Below are positions 1 to 10,479 of a stretch of DNA of 64,000 bases, piece after piece. The DNA lies in NCBI RefSeq assembly GCF_907164915.1, contig NC_061863.1, positions 26,331,710 to 26,395,709 of the forward strand. The letters run 5' to 3'. The notes beneath the pieces are model-generated. The model saw only the letters and a program-made list of their open reading frames with translations. It ran no database searches and was not told where the DNA came from. Position numbers and translations under genes: made by a program. Source of the DNA: Impatiens glandulifera. Taxonomy: Eukaryota > Streptophyta > Magnoliopsida > Ericales > Balsaminaceae. How positions within the stretch are numbered: the stretch's first letter is position 1; each line of letters starts with the position of its first letter.

Positions 1-513
1 TGTTTCATCTTTGTTAGTTACTTATAATGTTTTTAGTCATGGGTGTGTTTTGAAAATATAATAGATGTGAATTTAAACTAACATAAAAATGTTAAGATTT
101 CAAAAATTCATAATTTTGAAAGGTCTTCATTTTTTTTCTATTTTAATATCCAAAATTTCAATTCTCTTGTGATAATTTTATATTCAGCAGTATCACACCA
201 TGATAGAAATCTACACGCAATGGAATGAAGGAATCAATAATGATTAAAGAATGACCCATTTGTATATTTATATATGATCTAATAGAGTTTTATATGAGCG
301 AGACGATATATTTATTGTACACCAATCATATCACGCGATAAAAGAATTGGGATTAATAATCTGTTCCAATACCTCAACAAATTGATCAGGTACGTTTTCA
401 CCAGTTTTACTAAGATCAATTTTTGGCAATTGAACTTCCATTTCAAAAGTTTATTTAAAAAATTACTATATCATGCGTTTCTTAGTTAAACGTTTCATAA
501 TTGCAATTATTTT
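1..513. other. AT-rich flank, copy 1 of a triplicated PP2C upstream segment
   Basis: No gene is visible. From about 40 to 300 the sequence matches about 22820-23060, with shared landmarks such as 'tttaaactaa', 'tcataa.tttgaaaggtct' and 'tatcacaccatgatagaaa'. It matches more weakly 41690-41870 on the same strand. All three stretches lie upstream of, or follow, a PP2C gene, so this is the 5' flank of a tandemly duplicated unit. It is interrupted at 514 by a Copia element and resumes at 4762. Confidence 0.6.
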
Positions 514-747
514 TGTTGGGTGTGAATGCGATTGGAGTTTGGCTCAGTCCTCTTATTTATCGATTCTGTTGCACCACTATCTCACACAAAAGAGGCAACC
601 CTCTCTCTAGCATCCAAACACCACAAATAAATTTGACCTTTGTCTCCCACCAAGAGAATAATATCTATTTATATTATTAGGTCAAGTCCAATAAACGGGT
701 TACTAGAGATTGGGCCACATTAATGTTGGGCCAATCAATACCCAACA
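514..747 (-). repeat. 3' LTR of Copia A
   Basis: The 234-bp direct repeat of 4531-4761 starts TGTTGGG and ends CCCAACA. It abuts TSD ATTTT on its outer side. Its inner side is followed by the reverse complement of a polypurine tract (ATCTCCACCTTTGG), which marks it as the 3' LTR of a minus-strand element. Confidence 0.92.
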
Positions 748-865
748 ATCTCCACCTTTGGCCCAAAATAGTGCGAAACACAATCACAGAATCACAAGAC
801 ACATTATCGTCAATTTATTACCACCGAGGCAACAAAGAGAATACTCAAGGTAAACTCATATCACA

Positions 866-1095
866 AAGACCAGTGGCAAAGGCACAAAGCATGCGAAAAT
901 CATAAAGATCAGACGTAAGAGCACAAAACATGGGAAAATCACAAAGATCTAACGCAAGAAACACAAAATATGCGAAAATCACAAAGATCAAATTCAAGAG
1001 CACAAAGCATGCGAAAATCACAAAGATCAAACGCAAGAGCACAAAGCATGGGAAAATCACAAATATTGGAGACAAAATCACAAAGCATGCCCTGT
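866..1095. repeat. 39-bp tandem repeat inside Copia A 3' region
   Basis: About five imperfect copies of a 39-bp unit containing GCACAAAGCATGCGAAAATC lie between the end of RNase H and the 3' LTR. The unit length is a multiple of three, so several frames stay open on both strands. Those short ORFs are repeat artefacts, not genes. Confidence 0.8.
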
Positions 1096-1228
1096 CCACA
1101 AATGACGAACCTCAAAGAGTTTTCCCTAAGTCAAAGTTTAAAATCCGTTGACACGAAATAAATTTTTCAGCAGGTAGACACTTAGTACCCACCCATATCA
1201 GCATGATTAAATTCTGAAAGAAATTTCT

Positions 1229-4158
1229 CTAACTTAACAATGTGCTTTTCAACAATATCCCGAATGTAATGAAACCTAACATCAATATGTTTACTTCTAT
1301 AATGAAAAAATGATTTTTACATAGTTGAATAACATATTGACTATCAGAAAACACAACCACATTTTTGTCAGGAAAACCAATTTCAGACAAAATAGCCATA
1401 AGACAATTTGTTTTCTTAAAAGCTTCAGTGGCAGCTACATACTCAGTTTCTGTAGTAGATAAAATAATAATGGGTTGAAGTTGAGACTTCCAACTTATAC
1501 AAGAGCCACACAAAGTAAACACATAGGAAGTAGTAGACTTTCTATTATCCCTATCATTAGCATAATTGGAATCTACATAACCAACCAACTTTGTACCTAC
1601 AGAACAGTTAGAGAAAGTCAAGCCAACATCAATAATGGTTTTTAGATATCTCAAAAGTCATTTCAAAGCATTCCAATGAGGCATACCACGGTTAGACATA
1701 AATCTACTCAAGCAACTAACTGTATATGCAATATCAGGCCTAGTACTAATCATGAGATACATAACAGATCCTATAACATTGGAATAAAGTACATTCTTCA
1801 TTTCAGTTATTTCAGTTTCAGTCTTAGGAGACTGATCCTTACTTAACACAAAGTGGGAAGCAAGAGGCACATTCACAGATTTAGCATCAGACATAGAAAA
1901 TTTACTCAAAATTTTAGCAACATATTCACTTTGATTCAACATAAGAGAAAATTTTGTTCTATCTCTAATGATATTCATGCCCAAAATATTCTTAGCATCA
2001 CATAAGTCTTTCATGTCAAAATTTTCACAAAGCAATTTTTGCACATGTATAACAGACTTCAGACATAGGCTAACAATCAACATGTCATCCACATACAATA
2101 AAAGAAATACATGCATAAAGTCTATATTCTTGAAGTAAAGGCAATGATCAAAAGAACTTCTTTTAAACATCATAGATTGCATGCACTTATCGAACTTGAT
2201 ATTCCATTTCCTAGGAGATTATTTTAAACCATACAAGGATTTTTTTAACAAATAAACATGATCAGGCAACTTGGGGTCAACAAACCCTTCAAGTTGATGC
2301 ATATAAATAATTTTTGAAGTTCATCATGTAAGAAAGCAGTAATAACATCCATTTGCTTCAAATCCCAATCAAAGTGAGCAACTAAAGCAAGCATAATTCT
2401 AACAGTAGTGAATTTGACAATAGGAGCAAAAATTTCAGCATAATCTATTCCCTCCTTTTGAGTAAATCCCTTGGCTACTAACCTAGCCTTGAATCTAATT
2501 TTTTCAGACACTTGATTCACCTTATAAAACCACTTGCAATCCACTAAGGAGAAATTATGAGATTTAGGAACAAGTTTCTAAGTATCATTGATTCTTAGAG
2601 AATTCATCTCAATATTCATAGCAACAATTCATTTAGTAGAAAACTTAAACCTCAAAGCTTCTTTGTAAGAGCTAGACTCATTACAGTAGAGGGATTCAAA
2701 CATGTTAAAAGCAAATTCAAACATATTGCAATCATTCAAATTATCATCCCTAAATCTAGCATGCATTATAACAGTTCTTCTACTTTTATCTCTAGCAAGT
2801 TGATAGTCATGCAAATCATTAGACAAATCATTTGAATTATACAAAACATTTGAATCATGCAAATCATCAATACCATGCACATTATCATGCTCCACCTCAT
2901 TGGGAACATTCACATCATGTTCAACAGGTTGATCAAAAACTACAGGCACATATTCCACCTTATTAGGAGCATCATTAATAAGAGTGAGGGACATAGACAA
3001 GAAAGGAAACCATTCTCATTAAAGACAACATCTCTACTTATCACAATCCTAAGCCCAGGTTCACCCCTATCCCAAAGTCTATAACTTTTTACCCCTTTAG
3101 GGTAGCCTAAGAACACACATTTCTTGGACCTAGGCTCCAACTTGTCAACCTTCCGATGCACATAGACAACACAACCAAAAACTTTCAAGTTGCTCAAATC
3201 AAGAGGTTTACCTGAAAACACAGATTCAGGATATTTCCCTCCTAAGGGAACACTAGGGGACATATTTATTAAATCAAAATCTTCCACTCTTTAAACTTTT
3301 CAAAAACATCAGACTTATGTTTCAATAGTAACACCCAAACTTTCCTAGAATAATCATTAATGATGGACATAAAATATTGGTTCCCTCCATGTATAGAAAC
3401 ACTAGAGGGACCCCACACATCAGCATGTAAATATTCAAGGATATCAGTACACATAGACACATTTGGGTAAGAGGAGATGGGAAAACTCACCTTATATTAT
3501 TTTCCTAGGACACATGATTCACAGAAGGGGATGAGGGACAATTTATCACTACTAAAGTGACCACCTTTATGCAAAATTTCTAGACCTTTGTTACTCATGT
3601 GACCTAATCTATTATGCCAAAGAACAGATTTATAACCAATCACAGAGTTCGCAGAGTCACACGCAGTCTCATCATGACACACATACAGATTGTTCATCTT
3701 TTTAGCAGTAAAGATAACAAGAGACCCACGTAAAATTTTCATAACACCCTTCCCCCACTTTCCCTCCAAACCATCATTTTCAAGAGATGCACAAGACAAC
3801 AAATTATAACGCAAATCAGGAACATGCCTCACATTCTTCAAAGTAAACACAGATCCAAAAAAAACCTTAGGCATACATCACCTATTCCTAACACATTGCA
3901 ATTTTTCGAATTCGCCATAGACACAAAACTATGTTCAATCTGTTTATAGTTCGAAAACAAATCTGTAAATGGAGTCACATGGAAAGTACAATCAGAGTCA
4001 ACTAGCCAGTAAGATTTGCACAACGAATCAGATAACACAGAGTTCAAGCTAGCATAATCACATAGATTATTAAATAAATTAGTTTTTCCGTCAAACGGAA
4101 CAATACCATATTGATTAACACCAGACATGCTATCAAAAAAATTAAAAGCAATCAACAA
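1229..4158 (-). pseudogene. Copia A pol polyprotein remnant (AP-INT-RT-RNaseH)
   Basis: Read from 4158 down to 1229 on the minus strand. The protease region (about 4158-3838) has the motif WLVDSDCTFHVTP, in which the usual D-S-G is D-S-D. The GAG-pre-integrase zinc segment (3874-3497) has LWHNRLGHMSNKGLEIL and a C-x2-C. The integrase start (3490-3269) has LHADVWGPSS and NDYSRKVWV, but most of the DDE core is missing. It resumes at 3287-2940 with the post-integrase LKVFGCVVYVH and KKCVFLGYPKGVKSY. RT lies at 2544-2245 and 2182-1658, with an intact YVDDML catalytic box. RNase H (1654-1229) has VGYVDSNYANDRDNRKSTTS and a TETEY segment. Frames change repeatedly, so no full protein can be made. 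Confidence 0.9.
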
Positions 4159-4517
4159 TCAATTGGAAGAAATTAATAGGAGGGTTCAAGCTATGATACC
4201 TTGTGAAACTCAAATAAAGTTTCGACTTACCCACCCCGCTCGAGGATTTGCTGTTTCGTCTTCTCAGCAGCGGCACGACGACGACTTTGATTCTCAACGG
4301 TCGCGACAAGCGCTACACCGACAATGGTTGAACAGGACAGCAACAACTTCTTCTCCAGAGGCGGTAGCGACTTTCTTCTTCCTCTAGTAGCAGCAGAAGC
4401 AGAGAGTAAAAGCAAGAGGATTAAAGAAGAAATAGAGGATAAATCTATGCTTATTGGTGAAGATAACTTATATCCTCCAACTCAATCTCAAACTTCAATT
4501 ACAAACCCTAAACCCTA

Positions 4518-4529
4518 GCTCTGATACCA
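4518..4529 (-). promoter_or_regulatory. Copia A primer-binding site (tRNA-iMet)
   Basis: The minus strand reads TGGTATCAGAGC, one base inside the 5' LTR edge at 4531. This is the canonical complement of the plant initiator Met-tRNA 3' end, used to prime minus-strand DNA in Copia elements. Confidence 0.9.
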
Positions 4530-4530
4530 C

Positions 4531-4761
4531 TGTTGGGTGTGAATGCAATTGGAGTTTGGCTCAGTCCTCTTGTTTATCGATTCCGTTGCACCACTATCAC
4601 ACACAAAGGAGGTAACCCTCTCTCTAGCATCCAAACACCACAAAGGAATTTGACCTTTACCTCCCACCAAGAGAGTAATATCTATTTATATTATTAGGTC
4701 AAGTCCAATAAACGAGTTTCTAGAGATTGAGCAACAATGTTGGGTCAACCAATACCCAACA
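4531..4761 (-). repeat. 5' LTR of Copia A
   Basis: The 231-bp partner of 514-747. It is followed outward by the second TSD copy, ATTTT (4762-4766). Confidence 0.92.
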
Positions 4762-5580
4762 ATTTTTATATATCTAAATATCATTTTATAAATGTTGTTG
4801 AGATAACCACAAAAGTTAAACAAGAGAAAAAACCAAAAAAACATGTCAAAATCTAAATAAAAAGGAAATAACAAGGGTACGTGACCAACAAATTAAAGCA
4901 CTCCCAGATTATCTAGGAGATCAACCTCCATATAAAAAAGCCAGTGACTTCGAATACTTGACTGATGATAGGATGGAATTTTTTTCAAAACATTCTTAGA
5001 TAATGTTTTAAAAGTTCTTACAAATCATTTCATGCTGATAATTTATTTAAACATGATGGGGATAAGGTAGAATGATGCAACCATTTATTTGGCCCTCTTT
5101 ATATATAGAGATATGTATAATTAGATAATTAGAATATTCTCAATAATTGAAAGTTCATCCATTATTTAATTTCATCTAAATATTTTATTACTTTTGGTTC
5201 AAACAACTGTCAGACTTGAATCTTATTTATTGTGATAAGTACGTCAATAAATTTAATTTAAGAAAATAAAGGTTATAACAAATTTTGAAAGTTTGGATGT
5301 TTATATATATGATCATTGACATTAATTTTGTTTCTAACAAAGAAAGAACAAACTTATGACTTTCAGATTCTTTATTTTATTTTTGGTGAGATGACTTTTA
5401 GATTCAATTTGCTTATCCTACATGATAACAGCTCATATGCCCTTTAAGTGAATCTTTGGGGCATTTAAATAAGAAAATAGGAATTATGCAGGCAAAATAT
5501 ATATTATTCTTTATCCCTTGAGGGTCCCACTCCAACATATAAATTAATGGGGCATCTTCTTATGAGAGATTCTCAAAGCT
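4762..5580. other. Upstream region of PP2C copy 1
   Basis: AT-rich non-coding DNA. Segments 5130-5260 and 5400-5520 match 23270-23400 and 34050-34180 respectively, for example 'gttcatccattatttaat' and 'gaatctttggggcat'. They are remnants of the duplicated PP2C promoter flank. No ORF of significance. Confidence 0.6.
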
Positions 5581-5588
5581 TATATAAG
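5581..5588 (+). promoter_or_regulatory. TATA box of PP2C copy 1
   Basis: TATATAAG lies 61-68 bases upstream of the chosen ATG at 5649. This spacing leaves a short leader after a start site expected about 30 bases downstream of the box. Confidence 0.65.
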
Positions 5589-5648
5589 GAGACTTCCAAC
5601 CATTCATTGAGGGATTCCTAAAACTCAACATTTTGATTGAATAAGAAA

Positions 5649-6961
5649 ATGGGTCTTTGTATCTCTAAAGGATCTGCAGAGATTTATGTTGAAGATGATG
5701 ATTGTCAAGAACCTGTGGTTTCTTATGGCATCTCAAACTCTGTCTCATCTCTTTTTTCTCTTGAAGGCAACAAGGGAGTCAACCAAGATGCAGCCGTGCT
5801 CTTCCATGTAAGTGTAAACTTTCTTGGTTAATTGGTCCTTTTTGGGATCTTTTTTTGTTTGTAAACTTTGAGATTCAATATATTTCTATGACACGTGAAG
5901 GGTTACGGTACAGAAGATGTAACATTTTGTGCTGTGTATGATGGGCACGGAATGAATGGCCATCGTGTGAGCAAATTAGTCAGAAACCGCCTGTTGAAAC
6001 TGATGTTAAATCTGAAGAAGGAATTCGCGAAGAACAAAAATAGACCGAGTCATGTAAACGAGATAAAGATGTGGGAAGAGGCGTGTATGAGTGCTTTTAG
6101 GGTGATGGACAAGGAGATCAAACTTCTTACCAATTTTGATTGTTCTTTGAGTGGAACAACAGCAGTTGTTGTCCTAAGAAAGGTACTTACGATCTTCTGT
6201 TCAATGCTATCTTTTTCATTTGAGTTAAACAACACGAGACTGATGAATATTATGATGATATCTATGATCAGGGTGAACATCTTTTGATTGCGAATTTGGG
6301 TGATTCAAGAGCAATTCTCGGGACAATGAACAATGATGGAGAAATGGTTTCGGTACAGCTTACTACAGACCTAAAGCCTAGTGTACCAAGTAAGGGAAAT
6401 ATTTAAAGACATAAAATTATTGATATGTTAATTGTAACTAAAACCATGTTTGTTGCTAATGCCAGCCGAAGGAGACAGAATAAGGAGGAGCAACGGGCGG
6501 GTGTTGGCTTTGAGAGATGAACCGCATATCGATCGAGTATGGTTGCCTCATGAAGACAGTCCCGGCCTGGCTATGTCGAGATCCTTTGGTGATCTTCTTC
6601 TAAAGAACCACGGAATCATTTCCATCCCTGAGGTTTCTTTTCACCATTTGACATCTAAGGATCACTTCCTTTTTCTTGCCACTGATGGGGTATGTTATTA
6701 CATCTTATACTTAAATCTGTATTAGTTGTTTAGATATTTTTTTTTTAACAATTTCACATTTCTTAGGTGTGGGATGTGATGAGTAATGATGAAGTTGCAA
6801 CGATAGTGGCATCATCGGATACAGGCGCGAAAGCTGCGGAGAGTGTGGTTAACGCAGCGGTTTCAAATTGGAGACAGAAGTTCCCTTCTTCTAAAAGGGA
6901 TGATATCACTGCTATTTGCCTCTTCTTAGCAGACAAAACAAATGATACAATATCTTCATAA
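5649..6961 (+). CDS. Protein phosphatase 2C (PP2C), copy 1, five exons
   Basis: Predicted exons are 5649-5807, 5901-6182, 6272-6389, 6466-6689 and 6767-6961, all with GT-AG borders. They total 978 nt and encode 325 residues without an internal stop. The family removes phosphate from Ser/Thr using two metal ions. The metal-site motifs are present: the NQDA Asp at residue 47, DGHG at 67-70, GDSRA at 157-161, ATDGVWDV around 258-265 and RDD at 305-307. SGTTAVVVL lies in exon 2. The ATG was chosen because it gives MGLCISK, a typical N-myristoylation plus palmitoylation start, so membrane association is likely. The protein is shorter than many plant PP2Cs (about 350-430 residues), mainly in the N-terminal linker. 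It resembles the plant clade E PP2Cs, but orthology is not assigned. The paralogue at 34292-39708 has the same intron positions and phases. Confidence 0.92.
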
Positions 6962-7916
6962 AATCATAGTTTCTTCTATATATATGTATATATAGTAATG
7001 GACAACTTAGCATATATGCTTTTCTATTATATAAATAATTTTGTACAGTTTGATCAGCCACTTAAAACCATCCAACTACTAGTTGAGAGTTGATTCTCTC
7101 TCTATTTTAGTGTTTAGAAAAGATGTTGAATGTTGGTGGTCTACATGTTCTATTTGAAAGCAAAATCATATATAAAACTTTGATTTAATAGAAAAAATTG
7201 TGTTATATGAGTAACAAGAAAAATGGCTTGTAAAAATGGCTGGACTTGAAAGTTTGTTATTCCTAGAGATTTGATCACGACAAGTAACTTATACACTTCA
7301 ATAAGTTGATAATCAAATTAAGTATTTTGAGGAAGACGAGAGGATTAAAAAATCATACTCCAAAAAAAAAATTTACAAAATTCATAGTGATACTAATTAT
7401 TTTTGAAAAGATCTTGAAAAAAAGTCATATAAAAAGTCAGGCTCCCAAATTTTATGATATTTCTGATTGCATTAGGGTTATCAGGATGTTTCACGTTTTA
7501 TTCATTTCTTTCGGGATCTTATATGTTTATATGTTTTTCTTGAGTAATTTTATATAATCGCAATTGTAGAATAAATTTTATATCGAAAAAAAGTAAGAGG
7601 AATTATAAGGGGTGCCAATTGGTTTTGATAAAGAGTGTTTGTGTTTATGCCCCTATATATGTTGTGCTTATTCTACCTAAATGCATTTGTGAATATGAAG
7701 ATATTAACATATAAGTTTCTATGAGATTATTATGATTCTTCATTTTTCAACTTGGTTCGCTAGGAGAAGATGAAAAGGATAAAAGATGCCAGCATTTTGT
7801 GTTAAGAATCCTTTTGCTATCGATTGCAGTTTATCTATGATCATCTTAAGGTTTTTGTAATTACCATATTCTATTACTCTATTTCTTCCATCATGGGAAA
7901 GGGGACAAACAAAAGT
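6962..7916. other. Intergenic region downstream of PP2C copy 1
   Basis: AT-rich. The 3' untranslated part of the PP2C gene probably occupies the first 100 bases or so. The remainder shows no convincing gene or repeat. Confidence 0.5.
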
Positions 7917-8222
7917 AATAAATCTAAAGAAGTAAGGGAGTTCATTTTGAGAGAAATTAAGAATGTTGCAGGAAAAAAGATTTAGAGGATAATTGATAAA
8001 GTTATCCAAGAAAAGTATGAGAAAAGCAATGTTAAATCAATAGATCTTATAGAAATTCATGTAGAAAAAAATGCAGGAAAACAAGGGAACAAAGAGGGAG
8101 TATGGAAGGTTAGTTATAATGAAAGAGCCAACATGTTTGGTCTTAAAAACCGTATTACCAAACTCTTGATGTATGTTAAGAAGGGAGAATCACAATCAGT
8201 AAAGAGAAAGCTTTCCAAATAA
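7917..8222 (+). pseudogene. LINE ORF1-type N-terminal fragment, copy 1
   Basis: One reading frame gives a Lys-rich stretch ending in WKVSYNERANMFGLKNRI followed by a basic segment, with one internal stop. Nucleotides and peptide match 30390-30720 (KVGYNERTNIFGLK). That second copy lies just upstream of a DUF4283 domain, the usual N-terminal domain of plant LINE ORF1/gag-like proteins. This copy is therefore a truncated retroelement fragment. No DUF4283 follows here. Confidence 0.6.
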
Positions 8223-8290
8223 TAGTTCAACTCAATACTCATTATCTCTAGGACTAAAATTTGCTAAAGAAAGCAGAATATGAAGAGATA

Positions 8291-8595
8291 GTTTTTTTTT
8301 TTGAGAAATGGCTTACGTCGTTAATTAAAAAGATCTCAAAAGAGTAAAAGGAGTACAAGATATGAAATTGAGCTTACAACAATTTCCTCAAAGTCAACAC
8401 AAGATGGCTATGAGGAATCCATAGTTGGTCTAAGAAACGCACACAGACATAAAATCAAAGTACAAAAGTGAATGATGAATAAAACTAGCAATCAATCAAC
8501 TACAAAAAGACGAACGGGTTGATTTCCTCAGGCTCATCTCTCTTGTCTTTGCCCTTGTTATTTCTTTCCTTCTTTTTTATCACCCTTAGGTCTTA
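8291..8595 (-). mobile_element. Probable LINE 3' end with poly(A) tail
   Basis: A run of T at 8290-8300 is the complement of a poly(A) tail. The minus strand upstream of it (8595 down to 8301) reads a short hydrophilic C-terminus (RDEPEEINPFVF then stop) and about 200 bases of 3' untranslated sequence. This looks like a 5'-truncated non-LTR element on the minus strand. Its source family is not identified. Confidence 0.4.
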
Positions 8596-9961
8596 TGTTG
8601 GGATTGGTATTGGCAATAGAGACTAGAGTCTGACTATTGTGAACGGCTTACGATAAACTCTTCGATAATAATCATGTGAGGGATTAATATTTATTTCTAT
8701 TCTTAGCAAATCCTACAAACTTTTGAAACAGATTCAAGTGCATAATTGTTCGTTGGATTTAAAGCTTTAGACAACTGAATGCAAATGGAAGAAAGTAAAG
8801 AACATAAGGAGTTTTATGAATGTTCGGAGATAAAACTCCTACGTCACCCCTTCTTCCACAACCGAAAGGGTATCCACTAAAGACATTGAGTTAAATACAA
8901 CTCACTGATCTAGCTAACTCTATTGAACAGAAAAACCTCTGTTCAACTTACAACACTGATGTTTCTCACAGAAAAGACAGTATGTAATTACAATGTGATC
9001 ACTGCTAGATAATAAGAGATTTAGTGTGTATGTTAAATAAAGTATCTCAGACTTGTATGTTTTTAGACCAGTAGTTCGACCGTTGTCCTTGAGCTTCTAT
9101 ATAGTTGAAGTACACCAACGGTCGAATATTCTTTGTGGACACGTGGCATGTATCCGTTGGACGACCTCCTATAGTACGAGAGTACAACACACTCTAAGGA
9201 TTTGAATCGTGGTCGTACCGAACAGGTACTGCGCCAAATATCTTCTGATCTTTCCTGTACTGGAAAGGTAATTGAGAGATATTCGTGTACGTGGTATTCA
9301 TTCATTTGATGGAATTATCTGGCTTGTCAGACTGTTGAAAGAAGTGGAGCATACAACTAAGTGATTGTGGTTAGACGGATGCTTCCTTCAGACAGCTACT
9401 AAAGTGAAGAATTAGACGTTCTTTTTTAGACCGCATCTAAAGGAGTTATACGTCCTCGTCTAACTACGCATTCCTTTATACAGCGTTTAAAGGAGTTAGA
9501 CTACCTCGTCTAACTACGTTTCCATTTAGACCGCGTCTACCTCGTCTAACTACGGTTTCCTTTAGATAGCGTCTAAAGGAGTTAAATGACCTCGTCTATC
9601 AACGTTTCCCTTTAGACAACGTCTAAAGGAGTTAGACTACCATGTCTAACTACGTTTCCATTTAGACAACGTCTAAAGGAGTTAACCTACATCGTCTAAC
9701 TATGTTTCTCTTTAGACATTGTCTAAAGGAGTTAGACTACCACGTCTAACTACGTTTCTCTTTAGACAGCGTCTAAAGGAGTTAGACGTCCTCGTCTAAC
9801 TAAATATTCCTTTAGACCGCGTCTAAAGGAGTTAGACTTCCTCGTCTAACTACATAAGACGTCTAAGACTACCTACTTCAGACCGTGTCTGAAGTAGCAA
9901 TGTCTTTTAGATTTGCACCTGCACAAAACCAAATAGACAACTTAACTTGATCATATCAACA
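8596..9961 (-). mobile_element. Solo LTR of a Sirevirus-like Copia family
   Basis: On the minus strand it begins TGTTGATATGATCAAG and ends CCCAACA. It aligns along its length with the LTR at about 56640-58690. In particular, the GGAAGAAGGGGTGAC.TAGGAG block and the 22 bases before the LTR end line up without gaps. It is about 1366 bp, against about 2050 bp for the other copy; the difference lies mostly in the internal tandem array. No PBS or internal region adjoins it, so it is a solo LTR or truncated remnant. I could not find a matching 5-bp target duplication. Confidence 0.75.
9413..9860. repeat. 50-bp tandem array of TTTAGAC/GTCTAAA palindromes inside the solo LTR
   Basis: About eight to nine imperfect units of about 50 bp. 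Each contains TTTAGACaaCGTCTAAAGGA and GTTAGAC..cctCGTCTAAC, two inverted repeats sharing the core TTAGAC. 'GTCTAAAGG' recurs at about 9569, 9620, 9670, 9721, 9771 and 9822. The same core builds the longer array at 56762-57660. Confidence 0.85.
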
Positions 9962-10479
9962 TATCGTTTTGTTAAGTTAACTTTGTTGGGATATTTTTTG
10001 CAACCTATTGTTCAATTTTTCATTGGTAAATTGTGGAACTTACATATTGTTTTCGTTTTCGAGGTGAAATGAAGAATGTTATAGTCACGACTACAAAAAA
10101 GGGTGCACTTACGAGATTTATGTTTTAAGGCCTTTAGAATTGGCTATGGTAATAAAGGCTCTCAATCAAGTATGTAATATAAAATTTTTATTTGAGTTAT
10201 AGAAATTCCTTCTTATCCTAAAATCTAATTTTAATTGTGTTATAAAAAAAATTTGAACCAAAAACTTTATTTTAAAATATTTTTAATAGTTTCATTGCAC
10301 GGATTCAAATTAAGAATTAATTTGAAATTGAATCGATCACACAAACTAATTACCAATTTTTTAAAAATAAAACATAAATTGTTATAAATAAATAATTAAA
10401 TAAAGATAATAAAATATATTTTTTGGAATTAATCTTTTGTATTTATTTTATACAATCAAAAAATAGGAAAAAGTAGATA

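Larger units (their letters stand above)
514..4761 (-). mobile_element. Ty1/Copia LTR retrotransposon A, complete ends, gag-less, decayed
   Basis: LTRs of 234 bp (514-747) and 231 bp (4531-4761) both begin TGTTGGGTGTGAATGC and end CCCAACA. The element is flanked by the 5-bp target duplication ATTTT (509-513 and 4762-4766). A primer-binding site for initiator Met-tRNA next to the right LTR and a purine-rich tract (GGTGGAGAT on the minus strand) next to the left LTR fix the orientation as minus. The LTRs differ at roughly one base in ten or slightly less, so it is not recent. Pol domains run in the Copia order (protease, GAG-pre-integrase, integrase, RT, RNase H). They are broken by frameshifts, and there is no room for a gag between the PBS and the protease, so the element is internally deleted and non-functional. 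Confidence 0.93.

Noticed and set aside
9413..9860. Regular palindromic repeats resembling a CRISPR array
   Set aside because: Plant nuclear context, no unique spacers between constant repeats, and location inside an LTR.
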